This document shows positions 1-8,131 of a stretch of DNA of 64,000 nucleotides, in pieces. The position numbers were made by a program, and so were the translations under genes. Every line of letters begins with the position of its first letter. The stretch's first letter is position 1. The stretch is from Skermanella aerolata KACC 11604 (GTDB taxonomy: Bacteria > Pseudomonadota > Alphaproteobacteria > Azospirillales > Azospirillaceae). The stretch spans positions 1 to 64,000 of the forward strand of contig NZ_AVFK01000010.1 in the NCBI RefSeq assembly GCF_000936425.1, read 5' to 3'. The notes below the pieces were generated by a model. That model did not search any database. It was not told the origin of the DNA and saw only the letters and a program-made list of their open reading frames with translations.

Positions 1-1375
1 TCGCCGTCGCCTGACTGCTCAAAACCCGCCAATACCGTGAGCAATTACATTGGAGCAGCCCTGGCACAAACATCATGGAGAATACGACTGCCGCTGGTCC
101 GACAACGGATATCCACCCCCAATTGATGCGGGCACGGGCGAAAGTGAGCGCATCAAGCATCGGCGAACTCCAACGGCCGGAGGCGGCTATGCTGTCGAAG
201 CTCTCTTTCAATGACAGGAAAGGCCGTTCAACGCAAAAATGGGCAAGCGTCGAGAGGAGTAACAACACGGCTATAATGGCAATGGTCCTAAGCGACTCGT
301 AGATCCATGAGTCAGGAGATGGGGTGACTTGCCCATACTCGTAAATCTCGAGGAGATAACGAGCAATCGCGAAGGCGGGAAGATGGAGGAGATAAATTGC
401 GAAGGATAGCCGGCCAAGCACTCGGAATGGTGATGATCGGAGCAATTTAGCTGCAATGCTGGTGCGATTATAAAATACCCAGATTAGCAGTGAAGAAAAG
501 ATTGCCGCCATAATCATATATGCTCCGGATGACCACCATAAATAAGGTGACCAGAGAGAAAAATGCCAATAATACCCGAATATCGGTATTATCAATATAA
601 AAACTACACCAAAATATTTTGATTTTATTAAATTAATTACTGAATTATTCTGAATATGATTGTGAGCACATATTCGTCCTGCGATTGCACCCAAGAAAAA
701 TATCTCAACATAACTGAGAGAAAAGTAATACATGCTGAAGGGGATACCATGGGGATTGCCTGGGCCAAGATAATACATTAGGAAGGTACGGATCAGCAAT
801 GCGCCAAAGCAAACTATTATTATATAGCTTGCCTTCTTTGATTTAGTAAATAATAAAAACAAAAAAGGAAATACGGCGTAAAATTTCTCCTCAACATTGA
901 TTGACCAGATCACTCCAAAAAAATGTGGAATTCTATCGAAAACCAACGGCCCAAATCCAAATCCGGACATGTTGAGATTGAAAAACAGCAAGAATGGAAC
1001 CAGGCCAAGATTCCAAAACCATTCCAAAGTCATATGCTCGATAACATGACTGGTTCCTCTGAAAGGACCGGCAGGGCCGGCGAGCACGACAATGAAAATC
1101 ATCGTTGCGACATAGAGCGGCCAGATTCGAAATACTCGCCGAAGGTAGAACTTCGCGATCCTGATCTTACCATCGTGCATTTCTTCAAGAGTCAGAAGAT
1201 AACTCATCAAAAAAGCTGACAGAGAAAAGAAAAATGATACCGCCATATTGGCAGTGGAAAACCCGTTCAGCCAAGTATCCGGAAAAAGGTGGGTAAGTGC
1301 GACGGTAAGCGCAGCCAGTCCTCTGAGACCGTCGAGCTCCGGTATCCAGGTTGAGCCTGAAGTTCTAGCCTTCAT
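1..1375 (-). CDS. Acyltransferase family 3 (OafA/NodX-like) membrane protein, 3' end beyond window
   Basis: An uninterrupted reading frame of about 458 codons starts with ATG at 1375 and leaves the window at position 1, so the C-terminus is missing. The N-terminus reads IPELDGLRGLAAL followed by a His in VALTHLF (about residue 29), the signature of acyltransferase-3 integral membrane enzymes, which O-acylate sugars of LPS, capsule or exopolysaccharide. RRVFRIWPLY follows the second helix, and at least nine hydrophobic segments are visible. The start lies 1 nt past the stop of the upstream gene (TAG-G-ATG), so translation is probably coupled. Positions about 430-900 are much more AT-rich than the rest of the window, suggesting horizontal acquisition. 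Acyl donor and acceptor cannot be read from sequence. Confidence 0.88.
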   Translation of the reverse strand, partial: MKARTSGSTWIPELDGLRGLAALTVALTHLFPDTWLNGFSTANMAVSFFFSLSAFLMSYLLTLEEMHDGKIRIAKFYLRRVFRIWPLYVATMIFIVVLAGPAGPFRGTSHVIEHMTLEWFWNLGLVPFLLFFNLNMSGFGFGPLVFDRIPHFFGVIWSINVEEKFYAVFPFLFLLFTKSKKASYIIIVCFGALLIRTFLMYYLGPGNPHGIPFSMYYFSLSYVEIFFLGAIAGRICAHNHIQNNSVINLIKSKYFGVVFILIIPIFGYYWHFSLWSPYLWWSSGAYMIMAAIFSSLLIWVFYNRTSIAAKLLRSSPFRVLGRLSFAIYLLHLPAFAIARYLLEIYEYGQVTPSPDSWIYESLRTIAIIAVLLLLSTLAHFCVERPFLSLKESFDSIAASGRWSSPMLDALTFARARINWGWISVVGPAAVVFSMMFVPGLLQCNCSRYWRVLSSQATA

Positions 1376-1376
1376 C

Positions 1377-1925
1377 CTAAAAAGTCCCTGGCACCGGTAA
1401 TTCACGTGAGTTCAGCGAAAGTCCTTCCATGTCCATTCCAAGAGCCGCAGGCACCTCGTAGGTGCTCATGACCAAAAGGATGCCGGCGTCTGGCGATATC
1501 CGTGCCAGCGACCAGATGAAGGCCTGTCGCATCCAACCCGGCGATAGGGGGGCGACAGCCCTCAAACACGCCGTGATTCCAAGCAATGCGAAGATCATCG
1601 TAGCCCGTACCGAGCAGGCGTCTATCTTCGAAGACAACTGATTCTGAGCAAGGCCAGCACCATCAAGAGCGATCTGGAACGCCGTGTGCGTCAGTCCACC
1701 AACCTGGCCTTGGGAGAAATGCGGCGCCCCGTAAAATCTGAGTATGCTTAAGCTGTAGAAGTAACTATAGCCGACGTTTTCCTTATAATCGGCGCTGGGT
1801 GGTATCGCTTTGACAACAAATTCCACTGGTAGCCATGCAATGGATATCACCGTGACCATGCTCGGAATGACTGTTGGCCACCACGCCGGTGTCGAACGAG
1901 ACATACTGCCATGGCGCATGGTCAT
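1377..1925 (-). CDS. Unrecognised membrane protein in glycan operon (182 aa)
   Basis: The start ATG overlaps the stop of the upstream gene (ATGA at 1922-1925) and the stop sits 1 nt before the acyltransferase start, so the frame is fixed by coupling on both sides. One hydrophobic segment lies at about residues 15-38 and another near 110-130, separated by a polar, probably extracytoplasmic loop rich in Tyr and Ser. No family is recognised. The pattern could be a shortened relative of GT-C-type polytopic proteins, but no catalytic motif supports that. Expression with the acyltransferase suggests a role in surface glycan modification, which is inference. Confidence 0.6.
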   Translation of the reverse strand: MTMRHGSMSRSTPAWWPTVIPSMVTVISIAWLPVEFVVKAIPPSADYKENVGYSYFYSLSILRFYGAPHFSQGQVGGLTHTAFQIALDGAGLAQNQLSSKIDACSVRATMIFALLGITACLRAVAPLSPGWMRQAFIWSLARISPDAGILLVMSTYEVPAALGMDMEGLSLNSRELPVPGTF

Positions 1926-2434
1926 CGGAAATTTCCCCGGGCCGGCGTCCGAAAAGTTTCTGGATCGGTGTGGCGGAAGAATAGCTGAAGCCTTCGGAAG
2001 GTGCTGTTCAGCTTGTCACCTTGCGGTGTGAGGATAAGAATGCCGGCCGGAGTACGCTGCATAAGGCCTACCTGAATTAGGTTCCCGATCCTTTCCTCCA
2101 CCATCATCTTGGGATGGTAGCGCTCGGCGACGGTTTGTTCCGGCAAGGCGCCGTGGCGCAGCCGGAGTAGCATGGAAGCCGAGATGCTGCTCCCGACCAT
2201 GGTGAAGAAGAAAATGTATAGTTCGCACAGGAAGGCGTAGCAAAGCGCCGTCGCAATCAACCCTGACCCAAGTCCCCCTTCCAAATAGAGTTGGGCGAGC
2301 ATGACGCAGCCGGCGATGCCGCCGATGAGGACGAACTTGTGGACAGACGTTCCGGGCAATCGTAACCGGCAGGCGACAGCGAGAACGGCGATGGCTGTGC
2401 CGAGATAGGCCAACGGAATTGTAACAGTGCTCAT
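1922..2434 (-). CDS. Small membrane protein with C-terminal winged-helix-like domain (paralogue B)
   Basis: The protein is 170 aa. Three hydrophobic segments lie in residues about 5-100, then a hydrophilic tail of about 70 residues carries the pattern RIGNLIQVGLMQR...ILILTPQGDKL, typical of a winged helix (recognition helix, wing, then LTPxG). The gene overlaps its upstream neighbour by ATGA at 2431-2434 and the downstream gene by ATGA at 1922-1925. The neighbour encoded at 2431-2946 has the same layout and an alignable tail (FSLSILDRL against ISASMLLRL; SGLALLGLIRR against GNLIQVGLMQR), so the two look like a tandem duplication. The tail may bind DNA at the membrane or act as a protein-interaction module. 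No function is known to me. Confidence 0.7.
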   Translation of the reverse strand: MSTVTIPLAYLGTAIAVLAVACRLRLPGTSVHKFVLIGGIAGCVMLAQLYLEGGLGSGLIATALCYAFLCELYIFFFTMVGSSISASMLLRLRHGALPEQTVAERYHPKMMVEERIGNLIQVGLMQRTPAGILILTPQGDKLNSTFRRLQLFFRHTDPETFRTPARGNFR

Positions 2435-2946
2435 GGTTTCGGCCGGGGTCCATGGACTGTCCAGGTCAGCCCCGCAAGTACGGAGCTGACCACATGACCC
2501 ATGAAGGTCAGTTCGAGGCGGTCGCCAGACGACCGCCGGATCAACCCGAGGAGAGCCAGCCCAGAGGTTCGATCCTGGTTCTTTCGGGCGCCGATCGCTT
2601 CAAGTTCGGCGAGAACCCGAATCAATCCTTCCGCATCCTGGTTTTTCAGCCGGTCAAGGATGCTCAAAGAGAAACCTCCTTGTGCCAACGACCAGAGTTC
2701 CAGGAACGATAGGCTGTAGATGCCATGAACTGCGGCAGCGCCGACCAGCGCGGCAACTTGGCCGGTCACCGCCGCCGCGGCCAGAGCCGCCAATATTGCC
2801 ATAAGGAAGGACACAAAGTGGTAGAGGAAGATCCACCGCTCCTGCCGGAACGGTGCCCACTCCCTGAACACAACCACGTATGCCAAAAAATGACCAACAA
2901 CATACGCCAAAGTGCCGATCATGGCTATCAGTGTGGCATCTGTCAT
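2431..2946 (-). CDS. Small membrane protein with C-terminal winged-helix-like domain (paralogue A)
   Basis: The protein is about 171 aa from the ATG at 2946. An upstream in-frame ATG at 2967 would add seven residues but has no Shine-Dalgarno sequence. Three hydrophobic segments (about residues 3-25, 38-62 and 65-95) precede a soluble tail with RTSGLALLGLIRRSSGDRLELTFMG, a winged-helix-like pattern. The following gene is a clear paralogue. The gene begins 37 nt after the E1-beta stop and overlaps paralogue B by 4 nt. Its position between a ThDP enzyme and an acyltransferase suggests a structural or regulatory role in making or exporting a modified glycan; that is inference. Confidence 0.7.
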   Translation of the reverse strand: MTDATLIAMIGTLAYVVGHFLAYVVVFREWAPFRQERWIFLYHFVSFLMAILAALAAAAVTGQVAALVGAAAVHGIYSLSFLELWSLAQGGFSLSILDRLKNQDAEGLIRVLAELEAIGARKNQDRTSGLALLGLIRRSSGDRLELTFMGHVVSSVLAGLTWTVHGPRPKP

Positions 2947-2983
2947 GGCAGTCCATTTCTGGCACATGCGCTAACGCTGACGA

Positions 2984-4018
2984 TCAATACGGCCCCTTGA
3001 AGTCGTCGGCGAGGTCGATGTCGCCGAGATGGCTGTGGGTCCGTCCGAGAGTCGCGAGAACCGCACGGGCAATAGTCGAAGCCTTCGGGTAGAAGGCAGC
3101 TTCCAGAGACATGGAAACCGGCGCAGGGCAGTCGGCAAGTGCGATGCGGCGCACGGGGGCCTTCAGGCTGTGGAACGCCTTTTCGGCGGCCAGGGCTGCG
3201 ATCTCGCTGACCACACCACAGAGTTCCCAACTAGTGTCGGCGACGACCAGACGGCCTGTCTTGCGAACGGAGGAGAGGATGGTCTCCTCGTCCAGCGGCC
3301 GGATCGAGCGCAGGTCGACCAGCTCGACCGAGACACCTTCCTTGGCCAACTCCTCGGCTGCGCGCATGGCCTCGATCACCATGAACGACGTGGCCACGAT
3401 GGTCACGTCGGTCCCTTCCTGGACCACGCGGGCTTTACCGATCGGCGTCGGCACATAGGCCTCGTCCACCGGGCCGGAAATGCCGTACAGCGTCCGGTGC
3501 TCGAGAATCACGGTCGGGGCGTTGCTCTGCAAGGCGGCGATGGTCAAGCCCTTGGCATCCTGAGGCAGGGCCGGAAGAACGACCTGAAGACCGGGAAAGT
3601 GAGCCAGCAAGCTTTGCAGGCTTTGGGAATGGGTAGCCCCCTGACCCCATCCCTTGCCGACCACGGCGCGCACGACGACGGGAACGCTGCCAGCATTGCC
3701 GCCATACATGTAGCGCCACTTGGCGGCCAGATTGATCAGTTGGTCAAAGGCAAGGAACATGAAATCGTTGCGCGGATGCACCATCATCGGGCGCTTGCCC
3801 ATGGCGGCGGCGCCGATGCATATCCCTGTCATGGCATTTTCCATGGCGGGCGAGTCGAAGACCCGCTCCGGCCCGAAACGGCGAGTCGCTTCGACGGTCG
3901 ACCCGAAGATACCGGATGCATAATCGACGGCGATGCCGGTGACGAAAATACTGGAATCGCGCTCCATTGCCTGAACCAAGCCTTCTGACAAAGCCTCGTA
4001 GTATTTCAGCTCACGCAT
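2984..4018 (-). CDS. Alpha-ketoacid dehydrogenase (E1) beta subunit-like protein
   Basis: The protein is 344 aa, normal for E1-beta (PDHB/AcoB/BkdA2 family). An N-terminal pyrimidine-binding half includes the E.AM.G..IGAA region and ATHSQS, aligning with the AQHSQS catalytic-His region of E1-beta proteins. The C-terminal transketolase-like half includes ELVDLRSIRPLDEETI. With the alpha subunit 61 nt upstream it should form an alpha2beta2 thiamine-diphosphate enzyme that decarboxylates a 2-oxoacid. No lipoyl E2 or E3 gene lies in this cluster; instead the genes sit among glycan genes. The pair may therefore catalyse non-oxidative decarboxylation or carboligation to make an unusual acyl or sugar substituent. 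That is inference. Confidence 0.88.
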   Translation of the reverse strand: MRELKYYEALSEGLVQAMERDSSIFVTGIAVDYASGIFGSTVEATRRFGPERVFDSPAMENAMTGICIGAAAMGKRPMMVHPRNDFMFLAFDQLINLAAKWRYMYGGNAGSVPVVVRAVVGKGWGQGATHSQSLQSLLAHFPGLQVVLPALPQDAKGLTIAALQSNAPTVILEHRTLYGISGPVDEAYVPTPIGKARVVQEGTDVTIVATSFMVIEAMRAAEELAKEGVSVELVDLRSIRPLDEETILSSVRKTGRLVVADTSWELCGVVSEIAALAAEKAFHSLKAPVRRIALADCPAPVSMSLEAAFYPKASTIARAVLATLGRTHSHLGDIDLADDFKGPY

Positions 4019-4079
4019 ATCAATAGTCCTCGGGAATCAACACGGAGGTTAATGGAACGATGCTGTTCTAGTCGTTATG

Positions 4080-5057
4080 CTAGTAAATATTATCGAACAG
4101 GTTTTGCGCTTCCGGCCACGGCGCTTGCTTCGCTGTCAGCACGGCAACGCGAATTTCCGATTCGACCTCCTCCGTCCATCGGGCTATCTGGGCCTCCGAC
4201 GCGATGCCGCGGCTCTGGAGTCGTTCGCCGGCCAGCTTGACCGGGCAGTGCTCGATCCACTTGTCCAATTCCGCCTTGGTCCGGTATGTGCGGCCAAGTT
4301 CATGGTCGAAACCGGGGCCGACATGCTCGCGCCAGCGGTAGGTCATGCATTCCAGGAAAACCGGACCGTTGCCTGCCCGGATCGACTCGACCGCCCGTGT
4401 GGCAGCTTCGAAAACGGCGATCGTGTCATTGCCGTCCACTTTCTCGGCCGTCACCTTGAAGGCGCGTGCGCGCTCGCAGAGTTCGGTGCCGGTCGGCTGC
4501 CGAGTCGACAGCGGGCTCTCGGTTGAATAGAGATTGTTTTCGCAGACGAACAGGACCGGCAGCTTGCGCAACGCCGCGTAGTTCATGCTTTCGTAGAAGA
4601 CCCCTTCCTCGCATGTCGCTTCACCGAAGAAGGTCACCGCGACGCGGGACGAGCGGTCCATTTGAAAGGCCAAGGCCGATCCGGTGGCAACCGCGATGGT
4701 CTGGCCCAGGATGGCGCTGCTGACGACGAAGCCCTTGTCCACCGCCGTCAAGTGAACCGATCCGCCCCGGCCGTTGGCGCAGCCGGTCTCGCGTCCGTAA
4801 AGCTCGGCCGCAAGGCCGGCAACGCTGCCGCCCTTGGCCAGATAGTGGTTATGACAGCGGTGGTGGCTGTAGACGACATCGTCAGGCAGCAACGCCTCGC
4901 AAACTCCCGAGGCCACCGCCTCCTGGCCAACCCCGAAATGGGTCGGCGTACGCATTTCCTGCTCGCTGTAGAGAGCGGCCAGGGACTCCTCGGCGCGGCG
5001 CAGCCGCAGAACCGACTTGAACAGCCGTATCTCGACATCGGGTGTGACAGTGCCCAT
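4080..5057 (-). CDS. Thiamine pyrophosphate-dependent E1 alpha subunit-like protein
   Basis: The protein is about 325 aa. The ThDP-binding stretch is recognisable as FFGEATCEEGVFYESMN...VLFVCENN (the GDG-X-N motif, with GEA here), as is the RCHNHYLAKGG region of E1-alpha enzymes. ATG at 5057 is preferred over an in-frame TTG at 5063 because GAGG lies 7 nt before the ATG but only 1 nt before the TTG. It is the first gene of the minus-strand operon and is followed by the beta subunit. The family includes pyruvate, branched-chain 2-oxoacid and acetoin dehydrogenases. The substrate here is unknown, and the absence of a local E2 argues against a complete dehydrogenase complex encoded at this site. 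Confidence 0.88.
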   Translation of the reverse strand: MGTVTPDVEIRLFKSVLRLRRAEESLAALYSEQEMRTPTHFGVGQEAVASGVCEALLPDDVVYSHHRCHNHYLAKGGSVAGLAAELYGRETGCANGRGGSVHLTAVDKGFVVSSAILGQTIAVATGSALAFQMDRSSRVAVTFFGEATCEEGVFYESMNYAALRKLPVLFVCENNLYSTESPLSTRQPTGTELCERARAFKVTAEKVDGNDTIAVFEAATRAVESIRAGNGPVFLECMTYRWREHVGPGFDHELGRTYRTKAELDKWIEHCPVKLAGERLQSRGIASEAQIARWTEEVESEIRVAVLTAKQAPWPEAQNLFDNIY

Positions 5058-5078
5058 TCTCAAGCCTCGTTAAAGAAG

Positions 5079-5103
5079 GCGCGCCGGATATTCTTCGGCG
5101 CGC
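5079..5103. terminator. Candidate bidirectional rho-independent terminator
   Basis: An 8-bp perfect stem (GCGCGCCG/CGGCGCGC) with a 9-nt loop is followed on the plus strand by GCTTTTT and on the minus strand by CTTCTTTA. It lies downstream of the GT2 gene and just upstream of E1-alpha, so on the minus strand it would end or attenuate GT2 transcription before the E1 operon. Confidence 0.6.
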
Positions 5104-5231
5104 GCTTTTTGCTTTCCATCGGGGTAAAGTGCGGACGCGGTGTGACGGCACCGAGGGCGGAACTGCCCCGGAACCGCATGCCATCAGCGACGGCGTGCCG
5201 CAGCTCTCGGCTTCACGCGCTGGTCACCCCA

Positions 5232-5975
5232 TCATTGGGGAACCTTGGTGCTGATCTTGCTGCTGTCGAAGCGGATGATTTCCCAAACCAGCGTCAGGAG
5301 CGTCTTTCCAACATTCGCCAGGTTGCGGAGTCGCAGGGCACTCGATTTGTTCGTGTTCTCGGCGCCCTGCACGCCAATCTGCACACAGCTGCATCCTGCC
5401 TTCAGCAGCTTGGTCATGACCTCGCCCTGGAAGGCGAAGCGAGTGCTGCTGATCGTGATCTGCCGCAGCAGAGCAGTGCGGTGTACGGCCAAACCATTAT
5501 AATATTTGATATTTTGCCTGAATAGAAGGTTCAGCAATCCCGTGTACGAGCGTGACATGACATAGCGGGACGGCGTCTTGATCCGTTTCAGGTTGACCAT
5601 GTAAGGCGCGATGATATCGGCGGAGCCGATCGCATCGAAGATCGGGGGAAGGCTGCTGGCCGGCAGTCCACCGTCACCGCATAGCAGCATCAGATACTCG
5701 AACTTGGCCTGCGCGATGCCCAACTTATAGGCGGAGCCCAAACCCTGGTTCCGTTCGTTATGCACGACGCGGACCTTGGGGTGACCGTCCGCAATTTCGT
5801 TCATTATCGCCCCGGTACGGTCGGTGCTGCCGTCGTTGACGAGAATGATTTCGAAATCTTGAAAGCGATCCTCAAGAACGGCAACGATATCGCTGACGAT
5901 GTCGGCAACGACCTCTTCCTCATTCAGAGCGGGAACGACTATGGAAATGGACTGACTGGAATTGATTTTCGTCAT
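5232..5975 (-). CDS. Glycosyltransferase family 2
   Basis: The protein is 247 aa, a compact GT-A glycosyltransferase of the DPM1/undecaprenyl-phosphate sugar type. VVPALNEEEVV at about residues 13-23 and NDGSTDRT at about 46-53 are the nucleotide-sugar binding motifs. The usual DxD region is replaced by LLCGDGGL at about residues 96-103. No C-terminal transmembrane pair is present, unlike GtrB-type enzymes. It probably transfers a sugar from a nucleotide donor to a lipid or growing glycan on the cytoplasmic face. It lies upstream of the E1/acyltransferase operon, separated by a candidate terminator, and is divergent from the GT-C-like gene at 6308. Confidence 0.88.
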   Translation of the reverse strand: MTKINSSQSISIVVPALNEEEVVADIVSDIVAVLEDRFQDFEIILVNDGSTDRTGAIMNEIADGHPKVRVVHNERNQGLGSAYKLGIAQAKFEYLMLLCGDGGLPASSLPPIFDAIGSADIIAPYMVNLKRIKTPSRYVMSRSYTGLLNLLFRQNIKYYNGLAVHRTALLRQITISSTRFAFQGEVMTKLLKAGCSCVQIGVQGAENTNKSSALRLRNLANVGKTLLTLVWEIIRFDSSKISTKVPQ

Positions 5976-6307
5976 CTGAACCCTTCGAATTCACTGCTGC
6001 TTCCATGATTGAGGCCGAAGACGCTAGTGCGATATGATTAACCTAATCGGCCGAGTTTCCGGACCACGCCTGCCAAATATGCTGATTTGAAGTATTGCAT
6101 TATCGAAAAGATTATGTCAACTGGGGTAATCCAATCAGGGCGCGCGACAAAGCGCTGCTTCAGGATACGCGTGAGGGCTATCCAGGCTGGGGCTCCTGTC
6201 TGGAGACAGGCTTGTCCTGTGGCTCACGGGTCCGCCAAGCAAATCAAATGAATGTTTCAGGTGAGGAATGAAAAATAAATTCTCATAATGTTGTTCAGGA
6301 TTCTGTA
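5976..6307. other. Divergent intergenic region between GT2 and GT-C-like genes
   Basis: This 332-nt stretch is moderately AT-rich and has no supported gene. It holds a 7-bp inverted repeat with a 2-nt centre (CCTGTCT-GG-AGACAGG, 6195-6210), a possible operator or mRNA hairpin about 100 nt before the 6308 gene. Promoters for both flanking genes must lie here, but no convincing -35/-10 pair was identified. Confidence 0.5.
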
Positions 6308-8131
6308 ATGGACATCAAATATCGGCCGTTAGCGCTGGCCTGTTTTATTGCCGTGCTGTATGTTTGGGCATTTAGTCAAATTCCAGTTATTGCACTGCCT
6401 CACTGGGGACATGACGATGGTCTCTTTGTTCGGCTAGCTCGCAACCTGACGCAAACGGGATGGCTCGGCGTTTACGACTCCACCACCCTGATTAAGGGAC
6501 CGATGTTCCCGGCATGGCTCGCCCTGAACAATGCGCTCGGTCTTCCGCTGCGATTCAGCCAGGCGTTGCTGAATGTCCTCGCCGCCGGTGTGGCCGTTTC
6601 GGCTCTACGTCCCATGATAAGGCAGGAAGGCGTGGCGGTGGCCATATTCGCGGCCCTGCTGTTCAATCCGTTCGTCTATAGCGGCAAGCAGCTTCAAGTG
6701 CTCCGCGAAATAACCTACCTGCCTCTCACGGTCCTGATCCTTGGACTCGGCTTCTGGTGGCTGCGCCTTCAGGATCGCGCATTGGCCCGCCGGGTTCCGC
6801 TGGCCATGGCCATGGGCGTGACCCTGTTCTTCTACTGGACGACGCGCGAAGAGGGAATATGGATCGTGCCGGCATTGGCGGCCGGACTCTTCCTCGACTT
6901 GGGGGGGCGATGGCGATCGAGCGAGATCGGATGGCAGGAAATGCGGCGCGAGGCGGTGCTGGTGGCGTTGACCGCGATCATTCCATTCCTTGGCATACAG
7001 GCGATTTCCATCATCAATCATAAAGCCTATTCCATCTACAGCGTGGTGGAATTCAAGAACAGCAAGTTCCTGGCCGCCTACAGCGCGCTCTACCGGGTGC
7101 GTCACGACAACGATGGCGACCGTGTCGCCGTTCCCCGTGAGGCGTGGCGGGAGATTTATCCCTTCAGCCCCGCTGCCCGAGAACTCCAGCCCTATGTCGA
7201 TGGAGAACTGTTCCGGGACTGGGCGGAAACGGGCTGTTCAAGTTCACGCATCGTTCCATGCCATGGCGAGATTTCGGTCGGGCATTTCATGTACGCGCTG
7301 CGAGATGCCGTCTGGCGCGCCGGGTACCAGGACGGCCCGAGCGGCGAGGCGTTTTACGAGCGACTCGCGCATGAGGTCGATTCGGCTTGCGCCGACGGCC
7401 GGCTGTCCTGCCGGCCTCCGCGATACGGCATCATGCCTCCCATGGATGTCGCGACCGTCCTCCGATCATTGAGGCTCATGCCGGAAGCGGTGGCCGTTTT
7501 GGTGGGACTCCGGGAGTTGTCCATAGAGGAGCAGGCCAGCGACGGCCCCATTCAGATGCTGATGCCCTTCCTCGATTATATAAGGGCAGATGGCTTCCCG
7601 CTCGAAGACGACTTCTCGGAGGAATACTACCTTCTGCAGAACCCCGATGTCGCTGCAGCCGTGCGTAGAGGCGATCTGAAGAGTGGGGGCGAGCACTACA
7701 AACTTCACGGCAAGCAAGAAGGGCGTTCCGGCACAGGGGTCAGGTTGACACGCAACGAACAGCCCGGCCGAACAGTCATGAGCCTCCTGAGTGCTCTAGG
7801 CCGGGCCTATCAGTTGTTGATCCCGGTCGCCACGGCACTCGGGCTGGCCGCTTTCGGATGGCGGCTCTGGATAGCAGTCGGAACGGGCCGATTTCCGCTT
7901 CCCCTGATTGTGAGCGCGATGCTTTTGGCAGTCGTGGTCAGTCGGCTGTCGCTGGTCTGTATACTGAGCGTTTACGGCATGGCGATCATCAGGGAGCAGT
8001 ATCTGGCGCCGGCGTCGGGCGCCCTTATCCTGTTCTCGATCATCTCTTGCAGTGATGCGGTCAATCACCTGCTGGACCGATACCGGGGGGGAAAGCCGGA
8101 TCGGGCGGCCAAGCACCCGCTAGTGAATTGA
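6308..8131 (+). CDS. GT-C-like polytopic membrane protein with NPDVA-type repeat
   Basis: The protein is 607 aa. The N-terminal half is polytopic, with an HDDG motif at about residues 35-38 in the first extracytoplasmic loop. That placement matches the acidic pair of GT-C glycosyltransferases (PMT/ArnT type), which use polyprenyl-phosphate sugars. A large soluble part spans about 225-480. Residues about 435-475 hold one copy of the YYLLQNPDVAAAV...GGEHY..HGKQEGR repeat, which is common as an appendage in bacterial surface-glycan and exported proteins. Three or four more hydrophobic helices follow. It faces away from the GT2 gene and probably works in the same glycan pathway; donor and acceptor are unknown. 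Confidence 0.72.
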   Translation: MDIKYRPLALACFIAVLYVWAFSQIPVIALPHWGHDDGLFVRLARNLTQTGWLGVYDSTTLIKGPMFPAWLALNNALGLPLRFSQALLNVLAAGVAVSALRPMIRQEGVAVAIFAALLFNPFVYSGKQLQVLREITYLPLTVLILGLGFWWLRLQDRALARRVPLAMAMGVTLFFYWTTREEGIWIVPALAAGLFLDLGGRWRSSEIGWQEMRREAVLVALTAIIPFLGIQAISIINHKAYSIYSVVEFKNSKFLAAYSALYRVRHDNDGDRVAVPREAWREIYPFSPAARELQPYVDGELFRDWAETGCSSSRIVPCHGEISVGHFMYALRDAVWRAGYQDGPSGEAFYERLAHEVDSACADGRLSCRPPRYGIMPPMDVATVLRSLRLMPEAVAVLVGLRELSIEEQASDGPIQMLMPFLDYIRADGFPLEDDFSEEYYLLQNPDVAAAVRRGDLKSGGEHYKLHGKQEGRSGTGVRLTRNEQPGRTVMSLLSALGRAYQLLIPVATALGLAAFGWRLWIAVGTGRFPLPLIVSAMLLAVVVSRLSLVCILSVYGMAIIREQYLAPASGALILFSIISCSDAVNHLLDRYRGGKPDRAAKHPLVN

